The notes under the pieces were generated by a model. The model did not search any database, was not told the DNA's origin, and saw nothing but the letters and a program-made list of their open reading frames with translations. A stretch of DNA of 64,000 bases, taken from contig NW_005179159.1 of NCBI RefSeq assembly GCF_000350225.1, forward strand, positions 350,160 through 414,159, written 5' to 3'. A program made the position numbers and the translations under genes. This DNA is from Chondrus crispus (taxonomy: Eukaryota > Rhodophyta > Florideophyceae > Gigartinales > Gigartinaceae). Numbering within the stretch: position 1 is the stretch's first letter; each line of letters begins with the position of its first letter. Shown here piece by piece: positions 1 to 9,964 of this stretch.

Positions 1-1453
1 GCCGCAAGGTGCGTGTGCGGGGTCGTGCCGGGCGGGGAAGGGGGGGTCGCGTTTCCGTTCAGGGGGAGGTGCTGCCTGAGACTGGGGAAGGGCAGGACTA
101 TGTGGGGGGGCGGGGGGCATCCGCTGTTTCATGGCGTGCACCAGGCGGTCCAAGTGCCGGAGGGTGCGGTTGTGGTCTCAGCGTGGTATAGGTTGGAGAG
201 AGGGATGGGACGGTTTAGGAAGGAGGAGCCGGAGAGTGCAGGAGATGCGTTGGCTATGGTTCTGGCGTGGAGGGGTGGGGGGCGGAATGATGATGGGCTA
301 GTCGTGCAGTTGGAAGAGGGGGCGGCAGAGTGGAGGAGGGTCTGTGCTAGGCCTGAAGCGATCAAGGGGGGCGGCATGCTGCATGTGTTTTTTCATTTGC
401 ATGATTTTGAAGGCGGCCATTTGTTTGTGGATGATGTCAAGGTCGAGGAAGAGGGGGAGTGGAGTAGAGAGGCGCTTCAGGCCTGTTTCAGAGATGCCAA
501 GATTGGACAGCGGGACGAGAGCGGAGGTGGGGGAGGAAGGGACGTTCGTGTGCATCTAAAGGCCGAAGAGCGCCCCGGGGAAAGGCAGTTGACTCTGGCT
601 ATTCCGCTGACTTCTGATCGAGTCCTGAGGCTGGAGGCGCTGTCGAGACTATATGGAGGGGGACCGGTGAGCGCTGCTGTGGCAGTTGAGAGTGAGAGCG
701 ATGTGGCTGCGTTTCGGGCCATCTGGATGCGCAAAGAGTGGCTGCGGCGTCATGTAGACGTCAGCTTCGTTCGAAGAGGTGGGGAGGATGAGGGACAGGA
801 GCCGCTTGAGATTAATGCATTACGGAACGTCGCCGTGCAGGCGGCGGGGACGCGGTTTGTCATGATCTTTCCAGCATATGACGCCGGCGACGAATAGTTT
901 TGGCTGCTTCCGCGATGCTAACAATACTTGGTTGGAGGAAATGCTTCCAGAGAGCGAGAAGAGAGTACTGACTGTCCCGGTCTTCATTAGTGATGCGCAG
1001 CATCGCCCTTCGATGGACAAGGACGAGCTGCAGAATATGTTGAAGAATCGTGCAGGGACCAGCTATTGCCTCAACTCGCAAAGGGCCAACAAGATCAAGA
1101 GATGGTATCGGCAGACAGATGCTACGGAGGTTCGCGCGCTAACGGATTACGAGCCGTATGGAATTGTGCGGCGGGACAAATATCCGGCGTATGACGAGCG
1201 CTTCAGTGGGTACGGGTTCAACAAGATTTCCTGGGCATTCGGTGCTGAGTATGGGGGATGGAGACTATTTTTACTGCCTGCGGCGTTTTTGACACATCTG
1301 AATCACGTCGAGAATGACTGGGTACGGAGCATCAGTGTGCCTCACTATCTGCAGACCTGGAGACGGTTCCTGGCGTTTGCTGCAGAGACGGAGGGGATAT
1401 CCGGAATGTTCGTCGTGGACGAATTGCCGCCACGGATCGTCCCGAGTGGTTGA
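1..1453 (+). CDS. GT49 (LARGE-like) glycosyltransferase, 5'-partial, split by a frame break
   Basis: The frame is open from base 1, so the true start lies left of the window. The first part runs to about 897 and the second from about 875 to 1453 in another frame. The first part has a beta-sandwich-like segment ending in LFVDDVKVEEE, as in carbohydrate-binding modules, then PVSAAVAVES and INALRNVAVQAAGTRFVMIF, which match the N-terminal half of family GT49 (LARGE/B4GAT1). The second part carries the GT49 C-terminal signature: YEPYGIVRRDKYPAYDERF, SGYGFNKISWAF and LPAAFLTHLNHVENDW. Family members transfer sugars to glycoproteins in the Golgi. The two parts meet exactly where the metal-binding DxD should follow MIF; about two bases appear to be missing and the motif is not readable in either frame. 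A tttccag at 868-874 looks like a splice acceptor, but coding similarity runs right up to it. A sequencing error or a dying gene fits better than an intron. Confidence 0.75.
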
Positions 1454-2116
1454 ATGTCGGAAAGCGTCTGGTTCCGTCTAGATATTCCACAACTGTCGTG
1501 CTCGAGTGGAAGGCAGATTTTCGTGACGAAAGAGATGGACACACGTAGCAAAATATGCATGCGCACTATTGGTTCTGGGCGTCCTCTGTGGCGCGTTGAC
1601 TCGAGCGCCGCCGGGATTGCGATTGAATGTGCTGCTTTCGATACTGCACGACCTACCACAGGGAGATGCTCCTGGCAGTGGACGAGCGACATTCTATGGC
1701 AATATCCCGCCGAACTTCAGCTTGTCTTGAAAAGGGTAAAGGTGAAGCCTTCGGTACACCCCAGGCTCTGATTTCACAGGCGAGACGGCAAAGAATCACT
1801 CATAATTTTCAACGTTTTGCCTCGTATGGGCGGCAGACCGAATTTCACGAATAACATGCCGCTCCAGTCGACTACAGTTTTTCGGTGACATCTGTGCCCC
1901 ATGAGCATACGACAGTCATACGATAATTGTGGAACGCTTTCATTGTTACCCACCTTTGGACAACGTCAGGACAAGTTTGCTTTGGAAAGCATATCTTTGG
2001 TTTATGAGAACACCAGAACCTCTTCCCGAATCTATTTCTCAGCTGCAAATCTCTCATCTGCTTTTACGTTGCTTCTTGCTGGACGTTTCCACCTTTCTCT
2101 TTCTCAACAGCAAGAC
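1454..2116. other. Spacer between the GT49 gene and IPK1
   Basis: About 660 bases with no recognisable gene. A 105-residue open frame directly follows the GT49 stop (1454-1771) but resembles no family I know. The second half presumably holds the IPK1 promoter; no clear TATA box was found. Confidence 0.4.
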
Positions 2117-3520
2117 ATGAAGGCGACTGCTTGCGATCCAACGCGCCCAAGTCTTCCTCCTCCATCTGCGTGGCAGTACCGCATCGAAGGTGGGGAAACG
2201 GTGGTGTTTTGCTATTCCCCGAAGCGATGCGAAAAGTTGCATGGACAGGCCCGTCAGGTTTTATGTATCACCATTATGTCTGCTCGAGCTCACCGCGCAC
2301 CACCCAAGCATCACAAGCGTCCAGCACACCAAGCCCTGTTTCGCCGGCACCTACGTCGCTACTTGTTAGAGCCGGTTTATGTAACCCTTTCAGAGTCGTA
2401 TGTCAAGCAACTGGCTACCGCGACAGAGCCTTTACGCCCAATTGCACGTCGAAAGGTGAAGAATTTCGGAACCGCATCGCCGTTAGCGAAACTGCTTCCT
2501 GACCTTGCGTTGTGGTTTGGAGGAGAGACGCTGCTCGTGGAGATCAAACCCAAGTGTGGCGTGCTGTCCCGCTCCGCGCTCGTCCATCCCGACATTAATG
2601 ATGCGCTTCAAAAATTCAAAATTCCGCCCTACTACTTCACAAACTACTTGTTTCCGAGTTGCGGTCGCGAAGCTATGGACTTTCCAGACCAGGAGCATCG
2701 CTATGATCCTTTAAAAATGCTGCTCGGTATCGACATTGAATTGCAGCTGAAGATTTTGCACGAGGAAAGGTCTCGAAGCCTTCGCATCTTCAACCGCGGC
2801 GCGCGCCTATCGCACGAAGATGCCACGTGCGCCTGCAACGATGGTTTGTGTACTCTAGCGCTTGGCATAACCGCTAAAGCTGTCGCCGACGAGTCACGCG
2901 ACGGAGAACATTGCTTTAGAAAGCTGCTCGCCGTGCAGCGCCATGACTACCTTGACAATATCGGGGCCGGGTTGCTGCTGAAACATCTGATCAGTATGGT
3001 CGGGGTGGCACGGGCTTACGAGATGATAGAACAATACGAGTTCATGCGCGGGGCTGAAAAGTGGACTGCGGAGGATGAGAGTGAGTTTCGCGCGTCGAAG
3101 CAGATCATCAGTTACGAGACGGCGGAGGAAGCGGACCGGCTGCATTCGCATGAGGGGTACTTCCATGCAACCGAGGAGGTGGCGCGTATGAAACCGAATG
3201 TATGCGCGAGGATGCTAGCGGAGTTCATGCAAGCGGCGGCGGCGAAAGACTGCTCTTTCATGATATCCATGTGCCGCGAAGACAAGGCGGAAATCAGGCA
3301 GGGAAAGGCTGGACGCGATGACAAAACAGGAGGGTTTGTACAGCACGAGGGTCGAAAATGGCTGTACTGCGTGCATGTCATTGATACAGGCCCCAAGCCC
3401 GTGGACAAGCTCTTGCTCAAATGGCCCGCCGTGGATTTGGAGTTAAGGAAGAGTGTCTTCGCAGCGGGAGGGCTTGACAAATTGATCTCCCCAAGCTTCG
3501 AAGACTGCCAAGAATCGTGA
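2117..3520 (+). CDS. IPK1: Inositol-pentakisphosphate 2-kinase
   Basis: A 467-residue protein that should phosphorylate Ins(1,3,4,5,6)P5 at the 2-position to make InsP6 (phytate). The N-terminal WQYRIEGGETVVFCY (from residue 19) matches the family's start, in which a glycine-rich strand binds ATP. The signature VEIKPKCG lies at residues 141-148, where a basic inositol-phosphate-binding motif is expected. C-terminal blocks CSFMISMC and CVHVIDTGPKPVDKL match the conserved end of Ins_P5_2-kin, including the late aspartate region. I chose the ATG at 2117 because family similarity begins 18 residues later. An in-frame ATG at 1901 would add 72 residues that resemble nothing in the family. Length is usual for plant IPK1. 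No intron is needed. It converges on the ATP-grasp gene, with about 300 bases between the stops. Confidence 0.88.
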   Translation: MKATACDPTRPSLPPPSAWQYRIEGGETVVFCYSPKRCEKLHGQARQVLCITIMSARAHRAPPKHHKRPAHQALFRRHLRRYLLEPVYVTLSESYVKQLATATEPLRPIARRKVKNFGTASPLAKLLPDLALWFGGETLLVEIKPKCGVLSRSALVHPDINDALQKFKIPPYYFTNYLFPSCGREAMDFPDQEHRYDPLKMLLGIDIELQLKILHEERSRSLRIFNRGARLSHEDATCACNDGLCTLALGITAKAVADESRDGEHCFRKLLAVQRHDYLDNIGAGLLLKHLISMVGVARAYEMIEQYEFMRGAEKWTAEDESEFRASKQIISYETAEEADRLHSHEGYFHATEEVARMKPNVCARMLAEFMQAAAAKDCSFMISMCREDKAEIRQGKAGRDDKTGGFVQHEGRKWLYCVHVIDTGPKPVDKLLLKWPAVDLELRKSVFAAGGLDKLISPSFEDCQES

Positions 3521-3826
3521 CGCGGTCGGAGATGTGCTGGGAGCAATAGAAGAAAACATGTTGAGGGTGTCATCGATATGTGTTTATTTATCATGTCAAG
3601 AGGCAACCGCATGCCCCAGCCGGAGGGTGTGGACAGTTGGGAAAAAGCGCAGAGTTTTGACGTCATGAGTTTTTCATACCGAGTAATGGCTGGTAAATGT
3701 TTTTTGAAACGTGGTGTATGTGTTAGGGGAGAGGGCATCGACTAATCACCATGTTGGCCTGTTAAAAAACGTACCAAAAGAAAGCTGCAGCAGTCGATCG
3801 TACATACCGTATGAACGGGTCAAGAC
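3521..3826. other. Shared 3' spacer of two convergent genes
   Basis: About 306 bases between the stop of IPK1 and the stop of the ATP-grasp gene. It must contain both polyadenylation regions. No coding sequence was seen. Confidence 0.6.
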
Positions 3827-5470
3827 TTAGCAAAATGGATGCGCATAGTCTGGGAAGAAAAAGGCCCGTTCGGTTTCGAACTCCTTGGCAGTAATCGGGA
3901 CTTCGGCCTTCTTCATCACTGAGCGAATGAGTTTGATAGCTTCTTCCTGGTTTTCCTCGCTGACAACGATGATCTCCGCCATCCAATCGGGCACACTGTC
4001 CTTCGGCCCAACCACAACATCCCCTTTGTGTTTAAAGTAGCTAATCTTATGGACCAAGGGGTTTTCAAGAGCAAAATCTAACCAGTTGTCGGTGTTAATG
4101 GTGCCCGAGTAGGGCGCATTGATGGCCGACTCGGCGAAGTACTTTAGTGGCTTTTCAAAGAGTGGCCGGATTGGGATTTTGAGCATGGCCATGGCATGTT
4201 CCTCCACGAGGTCCACTCCCCATGCGATTAAATTGGCATCACGTACTGAGACTCCTCCCATTCGTGCGTTCACCTCAATCATACGCGGCCCTCGAGAGGT
4301 GTACTTGCACTCGACGTGGAAGGAACCATACTTAAACCCTAACGACAGCGTGGAGTCAACAGCCAGCTTGATCAGCTCGTTCTGCTTATCCTGAGGATAC
4401 AGCGAGGGGCAATTGGTGCCGGTCTCCTGAAACCACGGGTCGCAGCAGGCCCAGTTGTCCGACACCTTGGCATAGACCGCGATGCCGTCAGAGAGCAAGA
4501 TATCAATATCAAATTCATCACCATCATAAAATTCTTCAATAACCATCTCGGTGCCCTGCGCCCAGATGGTATCCTCTTTGACATCGAACGTCTTAAAGAG
4601 CTTGCGATAGGCGCCGACAGCTTCTTCGGTACTATGCGCTTTTGTCACGCCCATAGAAGCGGCGCCATAGACCGGCTTCAAAATGAGTGGAAACCCAACA
4701 TGCTCGCAAGCACGCGGGATATCCTCCTCGCCGAGAACCTTTTGAAAGAGCGGTACAGGCAAGCCTGCGACGGCCATGACTTCCCTTGTGCGGCGCTTGT
4801 TGCGCGCTCGGTCGCACGCTTCGACGTCGTTGACGGTGAGCCCCATAGCAGTGCCAATGCGTGCGGCGAGGGCGACGGCGTCCTCATAGTACGTGGTGAC
4901 GGCGTCGAATTGGACGTCCAGGCCGGCGTCCACGATGGCGTCCATGGCGCGCGGGAAGATAGTGTCGTTGTCGGTGAAGTCGAGCTCGATGAAGTCGACT
5001 ATGAGGCCGTCCTCCGCAGCCTTCTTCCATACCGAGTCCGGCCCGTCCAGGATGTAAAGATTGACGCCAAGGTCGCGCAGACGCTCGTAGATGAACGTCT
5101 TCCCCGAATAGCCGCCCTGTATGATGAGGATGTTTGAGTCGCGCATGAGCTTGCGGCGCAGGGTCTGGGCGTCTTCCGAAGCGACGTGCAGCTTGTCCGG
5201 GCGGATGGACGGGAGGTGTGCGAAGACGGGCGAGAAGAAGGGGGAGCTGTCGTGCAGCGAGCCGTAGCGGTCGATGGTGGTCGGGTCGAGCGCGGGGAGG
5301 TCGAGGTTTGGCGGAAGGAAGTTGGCGCGCAGCGACGACGGGTTGATCGAGGACGAGTCGTCATCGGAGATATCCACGTCATCGATCGGGACGGCCTCGA
5401 CCTGCGATCGCGGCATGTGGCGCTTGTTCAGCGCGAACTCTACGCCGCCGGAGGAACCGTACGACGTCAT
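3827..5470 (-). CDS. ATP-grasp ligase, carnosine-synthase-like
   Basis: A 547-residue protein. An N-terminal low-complexity part rich in D and S is followed by a pre-ATP-grasp Rossmann-like segment (ILIIQGGYSGKTFIYERL, then VNLYILDGPDSVW) and an ATP-grasp fold. Visible motifs are FPLILKPVYGAASMGVTKA (lysine and glycine-rich ATP-binding loop), EMVIEEFYDGDEFDIDILL and the metal-binding end MIEVNARMGG. This order matches the C-terminal catalytic half of vertebrate carnosine synthase (CARNS1) and related amino-acid ligases, which join a carboxyl group to an amine through an acyl phosphate. The substrate cannot be read from sequence. No organelle signal is obvious, so a cytosolic place is likely. 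The start at 5470 is the first ATG of the open frame and sits 12 bases from a 19-base homopolymer. Confidence 0.8.
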   Translation of the reverse strand: MTSYGSSGGVEFALNKRHMPRSQVEAVPIDDVDISDDDSSSINPSSLRANFLPPNLDLPALDPTTIDRYGSLHDSSPFFSPVFAHLPSIRPDKLHVASEDAQTLRRKLMRDSNILIIQGGYSGKTFIYERLRDLGVNLYILDGPDSVWKKAAEDGLIVDFIELDFTDNDTIFPRAMDAIVDAGLDVQFDAVTTYYEDAVALAARIGTAMGLTVNDVEACDRARNKRRTREVMAVAGLPVPLFQKVLGEEDIPRACEHVGFPLILKPVYGAASMGVTKAHSTEEAVGAYRKLFKTFDVKEDTIWAQGTEMVIEEFYDGDEFDIDILLSDGIAVYAKVSDNWACCDPWFQETGTNCPSLYPQDKQNELIKLAVDSTLSLGFKYGSFHVECKYTSRGPRMIEVNARMGGVSVRDANLIAWGVDLVEEHAMAMLKIPIRPLFEKPLKYFAESAINAPYSGTINTDNWLDFALENPLVHKISYFKHKGDVVVGPKDSVPDWMAEIIVVSEENQEEAIKLIRSVMKKAEVPITAKEFETERAFFFPDYAHPFC

Positions 5471-5482
5471 GGCTAGGGCGAT

Positions 5483-5501
5483 GGGGGGGGGGGGGGGGGG
5501 G
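5483..5501 (-). repeat. 19-base G/C homopolymer in the ATP-grasp leader
   Basis: A run of 19 G on the plus strand, which is poly-C in the ATP-grasp transcript, 12 bases upstream of its ATG. Such a run could slip in replication, form a G-quadruplex on the template strand, or bind poly-C-binding proteins in the RNA. A run of the same length precedes another gene at 53996-54014. Confidence 0.7.
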
Positions 5502-6664
5502 CGGAGACAGTGGGCGAGGCATTACGGTTTCGAAATAGATGCGGGGAAAGCGCAAATCGCAAGGCAGATGGCGAGAGGGGCTCTGTGCGGGAGATGATGT
5601 GGTGTGCGGCGCATGTGAGGTAGAAACCAAGTTCGACGCTCGACGCTCGGCCAACGCGCCACCAAAACAAAAATCACCTGGTTCCATCTAGAAGGGGGAC
5701 GGGTGGTGGAAAAGTTGTAGGGTTTTGATTCCAACGCCTTATCAGGTCCATTTGATTAACACTGTGTGAGGGACACTGCACGCCGAGGTGTTTCAAGTTG
5801 AAACTTTCAACGCACGAGCCACGTGGGTTCTCGAAGCTTCGACAAGGCAGAAGGAGAACCACCACGGAAACCGTCCGCTAAACTCCATAGCCCGCCTCGC
5901 TGTGGGAGTTCACCCGCAGGTACGATGCAGTAAGTGGGCCATGAGCCCGTCTCGGCGCCCTGGGAAGCGGACGAACCTTAACACAGTAGAAGGCATGGCT
6001 GTACTCATTCATCAAACGCCGCGGAAGGGGGAGCGAGCGAGCTCCCGCTGACAGTGGGCGGCGCATGAGAGCGCAGATGGACGACTGCGCAGGCGCGAAA
6101 TAAGTTGTCGTCGAAGCAGTAAAAGAGAGCCGGCGCGCAGTGGGGGCCGGCGGAGATCGGGATGCGGGCGCGTGGAAATGTCGAGATGCAATGGCGTCGC
6201 CGTTACGAAAGATGCGGCGGAGGAAGGCGACACGGAGGCGTCTCGAGAGATGTACGGTACCGTTGGGTAAGGGTACTGTAGGCCCAGTGTCTGGCGGTGT
6301 TGACTGTTGTGCTCTCGCTGAGCTGTGGGACGCGGGGAGCGCAAAGAGAGGAAGATGTGTGCGGGACTGCGACAGGGCACAGTACTGTACGGTATCATCC
6401 CCAGCCCGAAACCCAGCAGTGATTCATGTTTCGGGCGGGGGATGATACTGTGCCCTCTCGATGTGTGCGGGACTGCGACAGGGCACAATACTGCTTGGGT
6501 CTAAAGTTTTAATAATTTTTTGATGGACAAGAACTTATGATATAACTATCTACATTGATGAGCGTTTCTATGAAAAGCCGTTGGAGTACAGCACGCGCCC
6601 TGGCGATCCAATTTTAGAATTCAGGGCATCACGTTCCATTTTACCGCAAATTACCAGCCATGTG
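5502..6664. other. Spacer between the ATP-grasp gene and the copia insertion
   Basis: About 1.1 kb with no supportable gene. It should contain the ATP-grasp promoter. The only clear structure is the direct-repeat and hairpin module at 6354-6493. Confidence 0.5.
6354..6493. repeat. Direct repeat bracketing a 20-bp hairpin
   Basis: Two 34-base copies (6354-6387 and 6460-6493, one difference) lie 106 bases apart. Between them is an inverted repeat with 20-base arms at 6393-6412 and 6428-6447, one mismatch and a 15-base loop. The arrangement resembles a small non-autonomous element or a tandem duplication of a structured promoter element. No matching transposase ends were recognised. Confidence 0.65.
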
Positions 6665-7041
6665 TGTGGAAATTTGGGAGTCGACGGTGACGTATACAGT
6701 TCGACAAAATACATCTAAATAATTAAACCGCACTGAAAACGGTAGTATTTGATTATTTCAGACGTCAACCTACAGTGCATCTCTCCCAACGACATTACTG
6801 ATAATGCAATCCTTTGAGATTATCAGCAAAGGTTTGCAAAGAGGAGAGTCTGTTGGCAAGAGAATAGACGCGTAGGTAGTAGTATAAATACCCCGAAGTG
6901 AACGGCAGAATAGCTGCCCGGACACAGAAAGGAAGAAAAAGAACCAACGCAGTAAAAGGAACGCGACCCTCAGCTCGCCCGGTCCTGCCGCTGAATTTTT
7001 TACTGCTCACCTCCTTTCTTTTCTTTCTAATTTTCGTCACA
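6665..7041 (+). repeat. 5' LTR of the copia element
   Basis: 377 bases, TG to CA. It contains a likely TATA box (agtataaatacc near 6890), which would start transcription into the element. It reads the same as the 3' copy at 13261-13637. Confidence 0.95.
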
Positions 7042-7345
7042 GTCTAGACTGCAAGCCAAGTTAGTTTCTTCAGGAAAGAAATCAATTCAACCTCAAGTTT
7101 TTCAAGAGAAATCAATTCAACCTCAAGAAATCAATTCAACCTCAAGTTTTTCAAGTTGTGGATTTTTTCAGAGAGTGGTCTTCCTATCTCTTTCTTGATA
7201 TTAACGCAGTACGTTTTATCAAGAAAGAAATAAAGCCGTCTTCCTCTTTTGGATAACTCTCACCGAAAATAGTAAAAGAGTAAGTTCTTTATTTTTTCAC
7301 TACCTCTAAAATAGGAATCTAGTTGCCTAACTAATTTCTATTTTA

Positions 7346-7982
7346 GTGGTACTCAAACCCAAAGGAGACGAAGACTTTGGGTCACGGCAAGCCCCCGCAA
7401 AGCAGGCAGAAGATTTGTCCCAGCCAGGCGCACGGTCTCGACCCCGCACGCTTGTGGTGAACTGGGACAGCGACGGTGGGGGCTCTATCAGCGTTTTGGA
7501 CCTCATCGAACAGGAGGCGACCCCGGCGGACCAACCCCGCCCCGAAGACAAGCGTTACGGGAAATCAACACGTGTATCCAATTTACACGCCGACCAATCT
7601 GGACACGAGGACAACGCGTCTCGGGTTTTCAACCGAATTATGACTCGGACTACAGTAGCAAAACATAATTTGAGGATTCTACCTGAAGGCGTGAGTAGAA
7701 CACTGCATCGAGTGGCCACCGCGCGGATCAGAAAAAAACTCGCTCACTTGCGACGTGTGCAAAGTGACCCTCACTGGCAGGCACCAACTCCGGCAACACT
7801 GGGGCGGCAAGAAACACCGCGCACGCGAGGCCCGGTATCAACGCGAGTCCCAGGACTTCTTCTGCGACATCTGCGAGCGCTTTTACCCCTCCGCGCACGA
7901 CCTCGACGCGCACCTCATCGGCGCCTCTCACCGCCGCCGCGCCCAATTTTTGCGCGAGCGTGAACTAACACGTCAAGTTTAA
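7346..7982 (+). other. Passenger region with two C2H2 zinc-finger motifs in the copia leader
   Basis: The stretch between the 5' LTR and gag is unusually long (about 1.3 kb) and GC-richer than the rest of the element. Its first part can encode an acidic, low-complexity segment. Its last part (about 7740-7982) encodes two fingers of matrin/U1 type: LTCDVCKVTL with QHWGGKKH, then FFCDICERFY with AHLIGASH. Such fingers bind RNA or DNA in host proteins and are not a normal copia part. I read it as a captured host gene piece; an element-specific nucleic-acid-binding protein is the alternative. Confidence 0.6.
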
Positions 7983-8387
7983 AAAAATAGCAAAAAAAAA
8001 TTTTTAAACAGTTTTGAAATCCTTTCTTAAATTTGATGCCATATTTCTTGAAACATTTTTTCGAATTATTCTGGCACCATCTAGCGACCATTTTTCAATT
8101 GGTTGCCTCTCTCATAAATTGCTACCCAAAACGTATTACACGGTTGACACAAACCCAAAAATCGGATACGTGTCACACATTGCACTAGGTGTGAAAATTG
8201 CACACGTGTTTACTACTGTACTAGCTGTGAGCGTTGCACACCTGTACCCGTATTCAGCTTGAATTAGTGTGAGCCATAAAAAAAGTCAAAATTTCAGTAT
8301 AATTGTAAGGTTGCAGAAAGCTTATTTTTCCTAAGGCTAAAGTAACTTACTAAATTACTTTCTGGAGACTTTAACTCACCAAACACT

Positions 8388-9720
8388 ATGGATAACGGAA
8401 TTGACGAGGCAGCTACAGAGGCCATCACCAAGGAACTTGAAACGTATACACCACCATCTCCAGTTCACAATGATATTATATCAGTTATTACGCTACACAT
8501 TACTCGCGCAAAATCTGAAAATATTTTGGACACAGAACTGGTAGAAAGATTACGTGACGACCTCCCTGTTGAAACTCTATATTCTTTCGAAGTACGGAAG
8601 GGCACCACGTTCGTTTTCAGAATCATCCGTGACTTCTTACGTGCAGAAGGTGTAGAGTATATCAGACATCCCGCAACTGACCGCATCTCATGGGGATTAG
8701 TAAAAATGTTATACTCAGACTTGGACGACATCGATTTTGCTTACGAAAGGCTTGTTCAACACAAGAAAAGTAGTCCAGCATGTATGCCTACTAACAAGGA
8801 AATTGAACGTCAAGCCGGCCCACCAGTACAAGGTTACCCACCTGTGAGACGTGACTCCGAAGCAAGAGCCGCTCACAACATGGCATTGCGATTCAAGAAC
8901 CAGGATAAATTCACGGGAAAACTGGGTGAGGACCTCACGGAACACATCAATAACTACATTGATGCCGCCCAGGACTACAACCTTGACCAAACCAACAAAC
9001 TTGCTTTTTTCCACAACATATTCGATGGAGAAGCTAAGAGATTCTATCGAGAGAAGGTGAGGGACAGGTGCGGAAATTTTGGTCAGGCATGCCAAGTTAT
9101 GCAAGACGAATACAACAGCATAACTCGGCAGGACAGAATCAGGAAGTACCTCCAGAGCCTGAGAATTCAATCTTTGATGCATGCCAAGAAGCTCAACACC
9201 GGAGAAGCTTTGGAAGAGTTGAGATCATCACACGTTTTGCTCCTCAAGGACCACGGACTCACTGTTCCGAGGAAGACAAGGTGGAATACCTTTACAAGGC
9301 TGTCGTTGGTGCCCCGTGGGCCAAGTCAGCCCTTGCGAACTCGCAGTCCACATCTAATCCTTGGGATTTTCAACATTTGTATATGGCACTCGACGCCGCC
9401 TGGCCTGAAGACCAGGAAGAGCAAGAAGGTAGAAAAAAGATCTGAACATCGGTCAATCTTCCCTACATAAAGAGATAAAATTTTCATCCAAATATACTCC
9501 TGATCTTTACTACGAAGGTCAGAAATATTACGGACGACCGAAGAAACCAGGATCACGCTCATCTGCCCCATTCAGGGCCCCTCAAGACAGCACAAAAGCC
9601 GGTCAAAATGGTTTAGACCGTTATGGCAACCCCAGGCTATGCAACAATTGTCAGGATCCCAATCATTTCATCAGGGACTGCCCCAAACCTCGCAACGTGA
9701 TGCGAAATATCTCATCGCAA
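8388..9720 (+). CDS. gag region of the copia element
   Basis: Begins with MDNGIDEAATEAITKELE and continues with a helical capsid-like part (residues with DKFTGKLGEDLTEHINNYI, a UBN2/gag-like pattern). A CCHC knuckle follows near 9640-9690 (CNNC, then H, then C before PKPRNV), the RNA-packaging finger of nucleocapsid. The region is not one continuous frame. It precedes pol directly, as in copia elements. Confidence 0.75.
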
Positions 9721-9964
9721 GTCAGGAGATATCCGAAGAGAAGCCATCAAATCCTCTTCGAACTCTGTCAACAAGTGGAGGATGCGTTGTTCTCTACAGA
9801 CGAAGAAGATCCTTCTGCTACCCTTACAGGAACAACCTCAAGCAGGAGGACTCCACCTCATCTGAGGATGAGACGCATGAACATCCCGATAAAGGAGGAC
9901 AGGTATTCCACGTTACTGGTTCTGAGAATCGGGGCATTGCTTCAGTCCTTGATCCAGAGGATTT

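Noticed and set aside
665-874. A possible intron in the GT49 gene (gtgagc at 667 to tttccag at 874)
   Set aside because: The proposed intron would remove sequence that clearly matches GT49 (PVSAAVAVES to FVMIF), so a small indel explains the frame change better.
4634-5137. A 167-residue plus-strand frame inside the ATP-grasp gene
   Set aside because: It is antisense to a clear ATP-grasp coding frame and looks like its shadow.
7042-7080. A standard initiator-Met tRNA primer site after the copia 5' LTR
   Set aside because: The usual TGGTATCAGAGC-type sequence is not present right after the LTR; another tRNA or tRNA fragment may prime, but I could not identify one.
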